The notes below the pieces were generated by a model. The model worked only from the letters and a program-made list of their open reading frames with translations. It made no database searches and was not told the origin of the DNA. A stretch of DNA of 64,000 bases from Tabrizicola sp. GTDB taxonomy: Bacteria; Pseudomonadota; Alphaproteobacteria; Rhodobacterales; Rhodobacteraceae. Of this stretch, positions 9,401 through 16,871 are shown one piece after another (position 1 is the stretch's first letter; the number at the start of each line of letters is the position of its first letter). A program made the position numbers and the translations under genes. The stretch is from NCBI RefSeq assembly GCF_022842145.1, contig NZ_JALHQD010000003.1, forward strand, positions 310,001 through 374,000, given 5' to 3'.

Positions 9401-9585
9401 CTTTGCTTGGCGTCCCGGTCCCGGTACTTCGGCAACAGGAGGGTCATGGGTCTAGCAAGCAAGGCCCGCCATTCGGGCGAGTCGTTCCCGCTGACGCGGG
9501 CAGAGTTCAGTACGGCGTCGCCACTACTCAGAAGCGGGTCGTCATCTTCGATCAGGGCAAAGTCAGAGGCAGTCTGTTTGTTCAA
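6451..9585 (-). CDS. Primase/helicase-like replication protein (AEP-like N-terminus, DUF927 ATPase)
   Basis: A 1044-aa protein. Residues ~100-290 look like an archaeo-eukaryotic primase (AEP) core: GIDVDSGD with Asp125 and Asp127, then KYRLLFPLA near 220, then a DVSRVFYMP strand near 268-276. Residues ~367-403 have a Cys/His cluster (CPFDEWH, GCHV, NCKHGC), probably a zinc ribbon. Residues ~530 onward match DUF927, with Walker A GEAARGKST at 678-686. The C-terminus (~960-1044) is a small basic domain. This layout recalls P4-alpha-like replication proteins of satellites and integrative plasmids. It is preceded by a small gene 21 bp upstream and followed by the iteron-like field. Confidence 0.82.
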   Translation of the reverse strand: MNKQTASDFALIEDDDPLLSSGDAVLNSARVSGNDSPEWRALLARPMTLLLPKYRDRDAKQSDWKNSTPVPFRAWLAGGPDGGLTQHAERRVKGYFPIVFGEAAGSKYVRRKANGMKSVEMVGIDVDSGDDYSAALDRIEAAGFACVAYTSFRDGTETSKVKRDTVLRALKIERDPTTGELRSYLAPKLRPDVLATVEIDGQDHDEDGVQIVYRHSPLQKYRLLFPLAQPLLIGSLAPMQRAQQDRYARLVRGLAHKLDLLADEACLDVSRVFYMPSHPRGGDFALDVIRGRGLTLADMPELDRGGVKNAFELAGAGAKVDDREIGGIPIRKWAAKYAHRLEIGELLQAEAPDKVRKINGNIVVVECPFDEWHSNAGDPTDTGCHVQDGDGGTGFVWNCKHGCKDTHDRLDMLHKALSEGWFDESCLLPGPYVPQSNEEIDEEDGDPVSDDDSGFEPVGDWLPRAFTIKGGTIWGPDGKEDGSDIPLCQRFDVIGRASNVAGDSGAGRIISFQNENGAEVEVTLRRADLIRDGGGGVLELLADAGMTLFVSRKSREPILNLFRQIHPQRHVPTVPRPGWVRDRGGVIMGYLAPTGEYITATEGGQPFRLSTVATVTDRASAGTLDGWKDATEAAFADIQNGDESLPPNFHWVIGACSGFVGPLMALAEASGCGMNFSGEAARGKSTALLLGATAWATPYPSQGVFYPANTTANAVEVIASRASEAFGGLDDLAAMQQPQALSGILYGVSGGAGKSRMAGTTAAAGLGETATFRTFMLLSSERTLKDTITAAGVEYRAGLSRRYPDVNVTGVARVSADVVAKIEGIQRNYGLAGPAFVRWLIVGGWHKKGHTIRKNIADAAEKLAGPTAIPAQREAAKVFALVQIAGELACEAGLLTDADKVRAAILTAWQTFRASDEGKATEGEASMLDGFRSWFAGADGVHLTNASDPDARLYRERWGWTTDTHIVLIADKINMRAMGLSGTVDGLLKALRDAGALVMSGSNRKWTNLPPECGGGRVTNIRIDRLALGVPPPTQLGGKPRVGE

Positions 9586-9606
9586 GGGGTCAGGTCCTTT
9601 CTTGGT

Positions 9607-9792
9607 CTAGGTCAGGGTGGCCAGCCGTTCGGCAGTTTCGTGGATTCGGCGCGAGAGTTTCAGGACGTCCGCCAGCCGGGGAATTCCGCGAACTGAAGCG
9701 TCGTGAAGGGCGACGGACTGGATCACAAGCTCCGCCTCTTGCTGATCTTGGGTCTGGTCTTTCGGCGTTCTGTGCAAGGCAACTACGTTCAT
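9607..9792 (-). CDS. Small hypothetical protein upstream of the primase gene
   Basis: A 61-aa protein beginning MNVVALHRTP. I chose the ATG at 9792 because AGGA lies 6 bp upstream; a longer frame reaches 9849 but would begin inside the predicted promoter. It is mostly helical, with no recognised family. It lies 21 bp before the primase/helicase gene and probably shares its transcript, so a small replication or regulatory accessory role is possible. Confidence 0.6.
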   Translation of the reverse strand: MNVVALHRTPKDQTQDQQEAELVIQSVALHDASVRGIPRLADVLKLSRRIHETAERLATLT

Positions 9793-9840
9793 GGTGTTTC
9801 CTATGTGTGCGTTCACGCAGGTCCGGTCTGTGGGGCCACC

Positions 9841-9869
9841 ATATCTCACATCATGCGGTACTCTGTCAA
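9841..9869 (-). promoter_or_regulatory. Promoter for the replication operon
   Basis: On the minus strand TTGACA (9869-9864) and AGATAT (9846-9841) are separated by exactly 17 bp, giving a leader of about 40 nt before the start at 9792. A short inverted repeat, ACTCT/AGAGT (9860-9864 and 9873-9877), overlaps the -35 and could be an operator. Confidence 0.6.
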
Positions 9870-9966
9870 CTGAGAGTTCTTGTAAGCTGTTGTTTTCAAT
9901 AAATAAGCTTGAAGCTGAATTTGAGGCCTGCCCGGGACCGGCCCGCTAAGCTCGCCTATTAGCTTG

Positions 9967-9989
9967 AAGCCGAAACATGAATTCGGCTT
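9967..9989 (-). terminator. Hairpin downstream of the small-gene cluster
   Basis: Perfect 8-bp arms AAGCCGAA (9967-9974) and TTCGGCTT (9982-9989) lie just past the stop of the minus-strand gene at 10014. An imperfect copy of the left part (AGCTTGAAGCTGAA) lies near 9906-9919. There is no clear T run, so termination is plausible but not certain. Confidence 0.45.
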
Positions 9990-10013
9990 GAAGACGAGAC
10001 ATTTTCGCACACG

Positions 10014-10229
10014 TCATTCGGTGAAGCAGCTGTTGGCGGACGAACCCTTGGCCCACATGGGCGGGAAGGTTGTCACGGCACCCGCCCAGATCATGGCTTC
10101 CGCCTCTTCGGCCAGCCTTTCAAGTTCGGCGGCATGCTGTTCGGCTGACCATCGACTCCTGACAGCGCTGGACAGCTTCCAGATGCGTTTTCGTTCGGCT
10201 TCCGCGCGTTCGCGCTCCCGGCGATTCAC
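10014..10229 (-). CDS. Small charged helical protein
   Basis: A 71-aa protein rich in Arg and Glu (MNRRERERAEAERKRIW) that looks like one long helix with a short tail. Its ATG overlaps the stop of the upstream gene by 4 bp (ATGA at 10226-10229), so translation is coupled. Family unknown. It is the last gene of the small-gene cluster. Confidence 0.55.
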   Translation of the reverse strand: MNRRERERAEAERKRIWKLSSAVRSRWSAEQHAAELERLAEEAEAMIWAGAVTTFPPMWAKGSSANSCFTE

Positions 10230-10570
10230 GCTCGGGCCATGGTCCAGAGGACTCCCGCCGGGTCCAGTGAAAGGATAATCTGTTCCATGCGCCCTCGGAT
10301 CGGCGACAGGTCTACAACCCGCTCATCTTGACCAAGAGGCACATTCGCAGGGCGTTCGTAATAGTCGCCATTGGAGTCGATTTTGAAGCCGCAACATCCT
10401 GCAATAAGATGGGCGATGCGAGGTAGACCGCAGCATGCGGCCCTCCACGCTTCCACCTCCAAGAGAAGCGGACAGGTGCGCAGTTTGATACGGGAGTCCA
10501 GCAAGGCGGACAGTTCGTCCACAACGGACGTTTCGACAGTCGTGTAAGTATCGGAAGCCCAGCGGGCCAT
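10226..10570 (-). CDS. Hypothetical protein of the element
   Basis: A 114-aa protein starting MARWASDTYTTVE. I chose the ATG at 10570 because AAGGA lies 8 bp upstream; the frame extends to 10624 but that part is proline-rich and lacks a ribosome site. It contains a Cys-rich middle (CCGLPRIAHLIAGCCGF) with four cysteines, perhaps metal binding. No family recognised. Coupled to the gene at 10014. Confidence 0.6.
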   Translation of the reverse strand: MARWASDTYTTVETSVVDELSALLDSRIKLRTCPLLLEVEAWRAACCGLPRIAHLIAGCCGFKIDSNGDYYERPANVPLGQDERVVDLSPIRGRMEQIILSLDPAGVLWTMARA

Positions 10571-10680
10571 GGTGATTTTCCTTAGATTGGGTGGGGGTGG
10601 CGGGCCGTTTACTGACCCGCCCATGCGCCGTGCTCAGAGCACATCGGCGCTCGGCTGGACGCCCCGCGTCCAAGCCCTAC

Positions 10681-10699
10681 AGGGCCGATAGACGGCCCT
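10681..10699 (-). terminator. Hairpin after the gene at 10710
   Basis: Arms AGGGCCG and CGGCCCT around a 5-nt loop, 11 bp past the stop of the minus-strand gene. The 139-bp gap also holds a GGCGGG...CCCGCC pair near 10598-10620. This gap probably splits the small genes into two transcription units. Confidence 0.4.
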
Positions 10700-10709
10700 G
10701 CTGCTGAGC

Positions 10710-10949
10710 TTAGGTGTGACGATTCACGGCCCTATCATGCGCGCGTAGAAGTCGGTTGCGCCCGTCCGCCGTTATCGTCTGCGGCGGGAACAACGCCGCC
10801 ATGACTGCCCGGTACTCGTCCGCTGTCACCGTCCCGCCTCCCACAAAGGGGCGGACGCTGTCCCGGCGCGGCGGGCCGAATGCGGCAAACCGCGACAAGT
10901 CGGGGTGTTGTTCGAGGTAGTCCAGAATCTCACGAACGCGGGCGGTCAT
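10710..10949 (-). CDS. Small hypothetical protein of the element
   Basis: A 79-aa protein starting MTARVREILDYLEQHPDLS. The ATG at 10949 overlaps the stop of the upstream gene (ATGA, 10946-10949), which decides the start over an ATG four codons earlier. It is helical at the N-terminus with a basic C-terminus (RNRLLRAHDRAVNRH). No family recognised. Confidence 0.6.
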   Translation of the reverse strand: MTARVREILDYLEQHPDLSRFAAFGPPRRDSVRPFVGGGTVTADEYRAVMAALFPPQTITADGRNRLLRAHDRAVNRHT

Positions 10950-11401
10950 GCGAGGCCCCACTCGCGAGCCAAATGCAAGCGCATTGAGGGCGAGCTGACC
11001 TGTCGGAGGGCTAGGAGTCGGGTCGACTCCTCTTCCGCCGTCATCTGGTGTTTCGGCTTCGCCACTTCTTGGGCCCGGCGCTCCGCTTCGATCTGGTGCC
11101 CCACCGCGAGTCTTTGGTGGGGGTTCTTGGCGAGTGTCTTGTGCAGGTCGGACTCCGCATCATGCAACTGCCGCTGCACCTCGTGGGCACGCAACTGGGC
11201 CTGTAGTTCGGGCAGACGCTTTGCCTCTTCCAATGCGCCCCCGGCGTCGTGCTCCGAAAGCACGAAAAGCCGTACCGAAGGGAGGTATTCGACCTGATCG
11301 CGGGTCAGCGTCAGACCCTCGGCGCGAGCGTCTGCAATCAGCTTATCGCTGATCAGGTCCAGCCTCGCACGCTCGCGGGCGGTCAGTTCAATCTCAGCCA
11401 T
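10946..11401 (-). CDS. Hypothetical coiled-coil protein of the element
   Basis: A 151-aa protein, strongly helical and charged, with a likely coiled coil from about residue 55 to 110 (EEAKRLPELQAQLRAHEVQR). The ATG at 11401 lies 1 bp from the stop of the upstream gene; an ATG at 11419, inside that gene, is an alternative. No family recognised. It belongs to a chain of four overlapping or abutting minus-strand genes. Confidence 0.6.
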   Translation of the reverse strand: MAEIELTARERARLDLISDKLIADARAEGLTLTRDQVEYLPSVRLFVLSEHDAGGALEEAKRLPELQAQLRAHEVQRQLHDAESDLHKTLAKNPHQRLAVGHQIEAERRAQEVAKPKHQMTAEEESTRLLALRQVSSPSMRLHLAREWGLA

Positions 11402-11402
11402 C

Positions 11403-11717
11403 CTATGCGGCCTCCTCATCGTTTCGCTTCATTCTCGCGCGGGCATCTCTGGCCTCATCTTCGGCCAAAAGCTGGTCGAACGCGGCTCTGTCGGCTTTTG
11501 CTAGGGCGTGGGCTTCCTGTTCTGTGAGGTGTTCGGCCCTCAGGGCATGGGTCAGCATTTCCGGGTCTGACCAAGCGCGCGTCAGCCTCGCCATTGCCGC
11601 TTTCCTTGCCCCTTCCGGGTACGGAAGGGCGGCGTCGAATTCCAGCATTAGGAAGGCTCCGTAGGACGCCTGTACGCGCGCCTGTAGGGCCTCAAGTTCG
11701 GTTGTGTGGTTAGGCAT
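11403..11717 (-). CDS. Small hypothetical helical protein of the element
   Basis: A 104-aa acidic, helical protein (MPNHTTELEALQARVQASYG). Its ATG overlaps the end of the interrupted upstream frame by 8 bp (that frame stops at 11710), which implies translational coupling to a gene that once ran to this point. No family recognised. Confidence 0.6.
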   Translation of the reverse strand: MPNHTTELEALQARVQASYGAFLMLEFDAALPYPEGARKAAMARLTRAWSDPEMLTHALRAEHLTEQEAHALAKADRAAFDQLLAEDEARDARARMKRNDEEAA

Positions 11718-12398
11718 AAAGAGCTGTCGTCCTTACTGAGTGGGTGTCATTTTCTGTAGGATTCGGGCCGTCCCCGGCTTCGGTCAAAAGGGGTGTAATC
11801 AGCCGGTCCAGCGCGTCGCGGTTCAGCCGTCCAGCCGCCTTGAGGTGCCCGGCCAATGGCGTGGCGGCGAAGGGCTTCTGTCCGGGTCACCACATGCCTA
11901 CCAATTCAGCCTCAAGCGGCGCTGTCTGGTGCAGGATTCCGAAGGCGTTGGCGAAGTCCGGCATGAAAGGCAGCCCTCGCTTTGACCCGGTAACGACATA
12001 CGGAAGCAACGAGTCCGCCATCGCGAGCAAAACCCGGTGGCGTTCCGCATCCCGGATTAGGACAGCGCTTCTCAGGTTGTCGGAGAGGGCCTGAAAGTAC
12101 GAAACTCTAACGTTGTGCAGCCGTTCGGCCATCGCCGGATCAGCCGTCAGAAACCGTTCCAGCCGCCGGGCGGCGGGCAGGACTTCGTCCCCCCGACATA
12201 CAAAAAGCCGTCCGATACTGCGGCCTCAATCAACGGCGCGGCATGGCTGCGGTCACGCAGCCGGGGCAGCACATCGGTCAGGGCGAAGAGTTGATTGCGA
12301 AGCCCGACGCGCGGGCATCCCCGCAATCGCCGGGACGCGGTATCTCGGTTACATCCGCAGGCGGCGGCGTATCTATCAAGGGTAGTCTGGAGGGCCAT
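11710..12398 (-). pseudogene. Broken 229-codon gene with N-terminal HTH-like segment
   Basis: Three pieces join into one gene if two lesions are repaired. The piece from ATG at 12398 begins MALQTTLDRYAAACGCNRDT, helix-turn-helix-like at residues ~9-27, and runs to a stop at 12147. At a run of six G (12189-12194, C on the plus strand) one added base shifts into the frame of the next piece, giving VGGDEVLPAARRLERFLTAD and continuing through 12132-11890. A TGA at 11887-11889 then interrupts this frame, which continues (PGQKPFAATPLAGHLKAAGR) to a TAA at 11710-11712 that overlaps the next gene. With one base added the length is 690, a multiple of three. Decay or sequencing error are both possible. 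Confidence 0.65.
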
Positions 12399-12521
12399 AG
12401 ATTGTTCTTGACTTTCTGAATTTTCCTTCCGCTAAGCTACCACAATACGCAAAGAATTGCGAATCACCGCGAACAACGGTTTTTAGGACAGATCTACTGA
12501 CCTAATTTTGGAGATTGTGGC
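12399..12521. promoter_or_regulatory. Divergent promoter region with short inverted repeat
   Basis: AT-rich gap between the minus-strand HTH-like gene and the plus-strand nuclease-like gene. CGCAA and TTGCG (12448-12452 and 12457-12461) form a small inverted repeat centred in the gap, a possible operator. TTGACT at 12410-12415 is a possible -35 for the plus-strand gene. Confidence 0.4.
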
Positions 12522-13178
12522 TTGGATTTCGATGACGCCGTCAGAGAAGCGGCGCGAAGGGCACAAGAAGCCACCGCGCTCACAATGAAGAATTTTTCGC
12601 TTAGCAATGTGGTTGATGAAGATGACATCACCGGCCACTTGGCAGGGACGCTGTCGGCAAAGTTATCGGGAGAAATCGAAGGTCTGACGTGGGACACGAA
12701 GGTTCTCAGGCATCGTTCAGGAAAAGCAGGTCAGGAAAAAGCCTTTGGGGCTGATCTACTGCTTCACGTTAGGTTCGACACCCCGGAACGGACCTACTCA
12801 AAAGGGGTTCTCGTACAATCAAAGCGTGTTGAGCCAAGTATTTCGATGAGCCTCTCAGAGCATGTGCGTCTAGTTCAGCAATGTAAAGTCATGCTGGGAC
12901 ACACCCCTGCAGCCTTTGTTTTCGATTACACTCGGAAAGATATGCGGGTCGGCGCAGCAGTCCGAATTGCTGGAACGAACTTCCGAGAACTGTATTCGGA
13001 ATGCACGCTCACTTCCTACCGTTTCTTCCGCCTTCTCTTTGAATGCCCAATCGGCGATAGCAGAATCACTCCTCAGCTCGTTGACAGCCACCTAGACCTT
13101 GTGCGTGGGGCAGATGCTGCACCAATTGTGGTCGATATTTCTGCCAAGTCTTCAATTGAACGCCGCCGTCGGAGATAA
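12522..13178 (+). CDS. Putative PD-(D/E)xK-like nuclease, Mrr-type QxK variant
   Basis: A 218-aa protein. The core reads FGADLLLHVRF (Asp78), then a hydrophobic strand and VLVQSKR (Gln99, Lys101), the D...QxK pattern seen in Mrr-like restriction endonucleases. A helical N-terminus with acidic DEDDITGHL precedes it, and the C-terminus ends in a run of arginines. The start is TTG at 12522, chosen because GGAG lies 8 bp upstream and no ATG fits. The gene is AT-richer than the host. A DNA-targeting defence or restriction role is inferred; no partner methylase is visible nearby. Confidence 0.6.
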   Translation: MDFDDAVREAARRAQEATALTMKNFSLSNVVDEDDITGHLAGTLSAKLSGEIEGLTWDTKVLRHRSGKAGQEKAFGADLLLHVRFDTPERTYSKGVLVQSKRVEPSISMSLSEHVRLVQQCKVMLGHTPAAFVFDYTRKDMRVGAAVRIAGTNFRELYSECTLTSYRFFRLLFECPIGDSRITPQLVDSHLDLVRGADAAPIVVDISAKSSIERRRRR

Positions 13179-13241
13179 ACAGCAGGATAGACACCCGAGA
13201 TCGTGGCGGAGGTTTGGGGTGTCGCTATGCCGACGCGTCCG

Positions 13242-13499
13242 TCACTTCGCCCGGCGACGATCCTTCGCAACTACGAACCCGGCCTTGCCAAGGATAACGA
13301 CCGCTATCCCCGCGACCCATCCCGCAAGCCAAGCGTAGATCGGTACAGCCGTACCCATCAGAGCAAGCCCCATGTTACCGATCAATGCGGTTAGAAGAAT
13401 GCCGCATAGGACTGGCACCACGAGCAAGGCCTGTACGAAGAGCGAGCGACGCCGGTACCAGCGCCAGACGGCGGACAGGATGAGGCGAAGGCGTTTCAT
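13242..13499 (-). CDS. Small two-TM membrane protein
   Basis: An 85-aa protein with a basic N-terminus (MKRLRLILSAVWRWYRRR), two hydrophobic stretches (about residues 20-42 and 45-74) and a basic tail (KDRRRAK). No family recognised. It lies 21 bp upstream of nothing but the integrase's 3' end, convergent with the nuclease-like gene. It may be cargo or an element accessory protein. Confidence 0.5.
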   Translation of the reverse strand: MKRLRLILSAVWRWYRRRSLFVQALLVVPVLCGILLTALIGNMGLALMGTAVPIYAWLAGWVAGIAVVILGKAGFVVAKDRRRAK

Positions 13500-13520
13500 G
13501 TCGGACTCCGGCAGTTCAAC

Positions 13521-15122
13521 TCAATCCCTCACATACTTTGCCACCCGTTCCAATGCCTCAAGCTTTTCGGCTAGCAGGTCATCCCCGCCGTAACCCGCTT
13601 CAGTCGGGTCCTCGCCGTCCAGACGCCCTGCGATCAGCCGTCGCGTTTCCTTGTCGATCTTCGCCCGGCGGGCGGCGTCGGTCCATGAGTGGCGAAGGGA
13701 ATGGAAGACTAGGCCGGGCTGTTTCAGTTTCAGGGGGTCGCGAACCTTCCGGGCGAACCTGTGACCATAGCGCTCGGTCAACCGCCCGCGCTTATCCGGC
13801 TCCACTTCGCCCCGATGCACGCGCTTCTGTTTGTCTTTTACATCTTCGAGGAACAGGAAATGTCCACCCGCCTTACGGCGGCGATCTACCAAGTCGAGAA
13901 AGCCCGCTTCGATAATGGGTGTGGGCAAGGGTACAACCCGCATTGAATGCTTGTTCTTGACCTTCTGTGCCGGGTCGTCGTCTGTGATTTCGATTACATG
14001 AATGTTGCCGACTAGCCGGACATTGCTCACAAGCATCTGCCCCAGTTCCTCGCGCCTCGCACCAAGGTACGCCGCCAACAGGGGCAACCAATGGTCTATC
14101 AGGTCGGAGTCGTAGGTAGAGCGAGACTGGTCAATGATCTTCCCGACCTGTTCCGGCGTGAAGGGCAGGGTCTTCTGCTCGTTCTGCGTGCTAAACTTCT
14201 CTTTCGGCTTCCGGGCCTGAAACCCTGCGAAAGGGTCGGCTTGGGTAAGCCCGGCCTGATTGAGTGCATACTTACTCAGGGACTTCATATGATCCGAATA
14301 GCGGGTCCGGACCTTCGGACTGATCAGGGGCAGCTTGTCGCGTTCCGCCCGCTCAACGGCCTTGCGGATGGTCAGCTTCCGAAGTTCGTGATCATTGGTC
14401 AGGGGGAACCCGGTCAGGACTTCGTCAAACTGATCAAGGTGGCGGCGTTCCCACTTCGTAACCGGCATGTCGCCATGGAGTTCAACCCACCGCCGAACGG
14501 TCCGCATCAGGTCTTCCCGGTTCTGAACGGTCCAGCCCTTGGCCTTGGTGAAGGCCTCTGCAAGCGCGTGAATCCCATCGCCGCTTTCATCTATCCCCTT
14601 CGGCGGAGCGGGTACTTTCTCGCCTATCGCGTCGGCAACGCGCTTCAAGCGGCGTGTCTCCCCGGTGAGGGTCGCTATGACTGCTTCCGATTCCCGCGCC
14701 TCCACTGCTTCCGCAACTCGCAAGACGTGTTCCGGCGTGTCGGTCGTCGCGCGCGTCAGCGCGGTTTCTGCCCCAGCCCCGGCAAGGGTGAAGGCGGCTT
14801 GCATTCGGTATGACCGGATCGTGTCGAGTAGTCTTTCTGGCCCGCCGATCTCTGCCAACAGGTCTCGGTCTTCCTGTCCAAGTGTTCCAAGGATGCGGTC
14901 TCGGTCTGCCAGACGGTGAGCTTCCTTCACCTTCCGGTCAAAGATGACACGCTGTTCCCGGACCTGCTTTTCAGCTTCTTTGGGATCGGACGTGCGCAGC
15001 GTTCCGCGCATAATACCTGCCGGGAAGGCGGGGTAGCTGGCCTGAATCGCCTTCGGAATGGGGAGGTTGAAATGGTAAGTGGAACCCCGGACCTGTGTCC
15101 CTGCCACCTTCGGAAATGCCAT
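13521..15122 (-). CDS. int: Tyrosine-type site-specific integrase
   Basis: A 533-aa tyrosine recombinase. The N-terminal part (1-60) has the YHFNLPIPKAI-type segment common in large alphaproteobacterial integrases; residues ~184-300 form the SAM-like core-binding region. The catalytic set is visible: Arg356 (YLGARREEL), His474 and Arg477 (HSLRH) and Tyr511 (GYGGDD). I start it at the ATG at 15122; the frame runs upstream to 15194 through the AT-rich arm-site region, which is unlikely to be coding. It sits 114 bp from attR, and presumably recombines the 3' end of tRNA-Thr. Confidence 0.93.
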   Translation of the reverse strand: MAFPKVAGTQVRGSTYHFNLPIPKAIQASYPAFPAGIMRGTLRTSDPKEAEKQVREQRVIFDRKVKEAHRLADRDRILGTLGQEDRDLLAEIGGPERLLDTIRSYRMQAAFTLAGAGAETALTRATTDTPEHVLRVAEAVEARESEAVIATLTGETRRLKRVADAIGEKVPAPPKGIDESGDGIHALAEAFTKAKGWTVQNREDLMRTVRRWVELHGDMPVTKWERRHLDQFDEVLTGFPLTNDHELRKLTIRKAVERAERDKLPLISPKVRTRYSDHMKSLSKYALNQAGLTQADPFAGFQARKPKEKFSTQNEQKTLPFTPEQVGKIIDQSRSTYDSDLIDHWLPLLAAYLGARREELGQMLVSNVRLVGNIHVIEITDDDPAQKVKNKHSMRVVPLPTPIIEAGFLDLVDRRRKAGGHFLFLEDVKDKQKRVHRGEVEPDKRGRLTERYGHRFARKVRDPLKLKQPGLVFHSLRHSWTDAARRAKIDKETRRLIAGRLDGEDPTEAGYGGDDLLAEKLEALERVAKYVRD

Positions 15123-15132
15123 GCTTTCGGCC

Positions 15133-15182
15133 TTTGTGCTAACCCATATTAACACAAAAGTTAGCACAGAAGTTGACACAAA
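15133..15182. promoter_or_regulatory. Putative integrase arm-type sites, right end
   Basis: Four related words are packed here: TTTGTGCTAAC (15133-15143), TTAACACAAAA (15149-15159), GTTAGCACAGA (15160-15170) and GTTGACACAAA (15172-15182). They share the (T/C)(T/A)AGCACA core with the left-end sites. They overlap the region from which the integrase must be transcribed, so the integrase may regulate itself. Confidence 0.55.
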
Positions 15183-15236
15183 CAAGACCTGCAAGACCCT
15201 GTTTTTGCTAACCTACGGATATCCTAGGGAAGAAAA

Positions 15237-15311
<75 letters not shown>

Positions 15312-15423
15312 GCCGTTGATGGGCGGGTGATTAGTCGTATTCCAAACGGGGCGCAAGGGGGATTTGGCGGGATTCCTGACCGTCTCTGGACCCGTCGGGC
15401 ACCTTGGGGTAGAAGCCTTGGCC

Positions 15424-15597
15424 ATGCGCAGCCCTTCGGACCCGCCTGATCGCGAAAAGGCCCGGAAACCGGCAAGCCCGCCCAGCCGCGATGATCGGCT
15501 CAAGGCGGCCTTGAAGGCCAACATGGCGCGCCGGAAGGCACAGGCAAGGGCGAGGGGTGCTGCAGACGCGCCCGGAGAACCCGAGAAAAAGGAGTAG
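15424..15597 (+). CDS. Small conserved basic protein upstream of murA
   Basis: A 57-aa protein ([20 protein letters not shown]) ending in a basic helix ([20 protein letters not shown]). A short gene of this type precedes murA in many Rhodobacterales, from memory. The start is the ATG nearest an AGAAG; a longer frame from 15364 exists but overlaps the tRNA promoter side. It ends 5 bp before murA and is probably cotranscribed. Function unknown. Confidence 0.65.
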   Translation: MRSPSDPPDREKARKPASPPSRDDRLKAALKANMARRKAQARARGAADAPGEPEKKE

Positions 15598-15602
15598 GGC
15601 AG

Positions 15603-16871
15603 ATGGATTCGATTCTGGTGCGCGGCAATGGGGCCCTGTCGGGGGCGATCCCGATCGCGGGGGCAAAGAATGCGTGCCTGACGCTGATGCCGGCGACCCT
15701 TCTGTCGGACGAGCCGCTGACGCTGACCAACGCGCCGCGCCTGTCGGACATCCGCACGATGACGCAGCTTCTGCAGTCGCTGGGGGCCGAGGTCGCCAGC
15801 CTGCAGGACGGGCTGGTCCTGGCGCTGTCGTCGCATTCGATCACCAATTTCAAGGCCGACTACGACATCGTCCGCAAGATGCGCGCCTCGATCCTTGTGC
15901 TTGGCCCGATGCTGGCCCGCTACGGCGCGGCGACGGTGTCGCTTCCCGGCGGCTGTGCCATCGGGGCGCGGCCGGTCGACCTGCACCTCAGGGCGCTGGA
16001 GGCGATGGGGGCCGAGCTTGACCTGCGTGACGGCTATGTCCACGCCAAGGCCCCCGGCGGCCGCCTCAAGGGCGCTGTCGTGGAGTTCCCCTTCGTCTCG
16101 GTCGGGGCCACGGAAAATGCGCTGATGGCGGCGACGCTGGCCAAGGGGACCACGGTCCTGAAGAACGCCGCGCGCGAACCCGAGATTGTCGATCTTGCCC
16201 GCTGCCTGAAGAAGATGGGTGCCAAGATCGACGGCGAGGGCACCTCGGAGATCACGATCGAGGGCACCGACCGTCTGGGGGGGGCCACTCACCAGGTGGT
16301 GACCGACCGGATCGAGCTTGGGACCTACATGCTGGTCCCCGCGATCTGCGGGGGCGAGGTGGAATGCATCGGCGGCACCTTGGAACTGGTCGGCGCCTTC
16401 GCCGAAAAGCTGGATGAGGCCGGGGTTTCGGTGACGCAGACCAACCGGGGGCTGAAGGTTGCGCGCAAGAACGGCCGGGTCAAGGCCGTGGACGTGATGA
16501 CCGAACCCTTCCCCGGATTCCCCACCGATCTGCAGGCGCAGATGATGGCGCTTCTTTGCACCGCCGAGGGCACGTCGGTGCTGGAGGAAAAGATCTTCGA
16601 GAACCGCTTCATGCACGCCCCGGAACTGATCCGCATGGGTGCCAGGATCGACGTCCATGGCGGCACCGCCACCGTCACCGGCGTCGAAAAGCTGAAGGGT
16701 GCGCCGGTCATGGCGACCGACCTGCGGGCCAGTGTCTCGCTGATCCTTGCCGGGTTGGCGGCGGAAGGCGAAACCGTAGTCTCGCGCGTCTATCACCTGG
16801 ATCGCGGGTATGAACGGGTGGAAGAAAAGCTCCGCGCCTGCGGGGCTCATATCGAGCGCATCCAGGCATGA
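15603..16871 (+). CDS. murA: UDP-N-acetylglucosamine 1-carboxyvinyltransferase
   Basis: 422 aa, the usual length. It catalyses the first committed step of peptidoglycan synthesis, transfer of enolpyruvate from PEP to UDP-GlcNAc, in the cytoplasm. Visible residues include Lys22 in AGAKNA and the fosfomycin-target cysteine, Cys118, in [20 protein letters not shown] lies 8 bp upstream of the ATG. The stop overlaps the next gene by 4 bp (ATGA), so the DUF2948 gene is coupled. Confidence 0.96.
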   Translation: MDSILVRGNGALSGAIPIAGAKNACLTLMPATLLSDEPLTLTNAPRLSDIRTMTQLLQSLGAEVASLQDGLVLALSSHSITNFKADYDIVRKMRASILVLGPMLARYGAATVSLPGGCAIGARPVDLHLRALEAMGAELDLRDGYVHAKAPGGRLKGAVVEFPFVSVGATENALMAATLAKGTTVLKNAAREPEIVDLARCLKKMGAKIDGEGTSEITIEGTDRLGGATHQVVTDRIELGTYMLVPAICGGEVECIGGTLELVGAFAEKLDEAGVSVTQTNRGLKVARKNGRVKAVDVMTEPFPGFPTDLQAQMMALLCTAEGTSVLEEKIFENRFMHAPELIRMGARIDVHGGTATVTGVEKLKGAPVMATDLRASVSLILAGLAAEGETVVSRVYHLDRGYERVEEKLRACGAHIERIQA

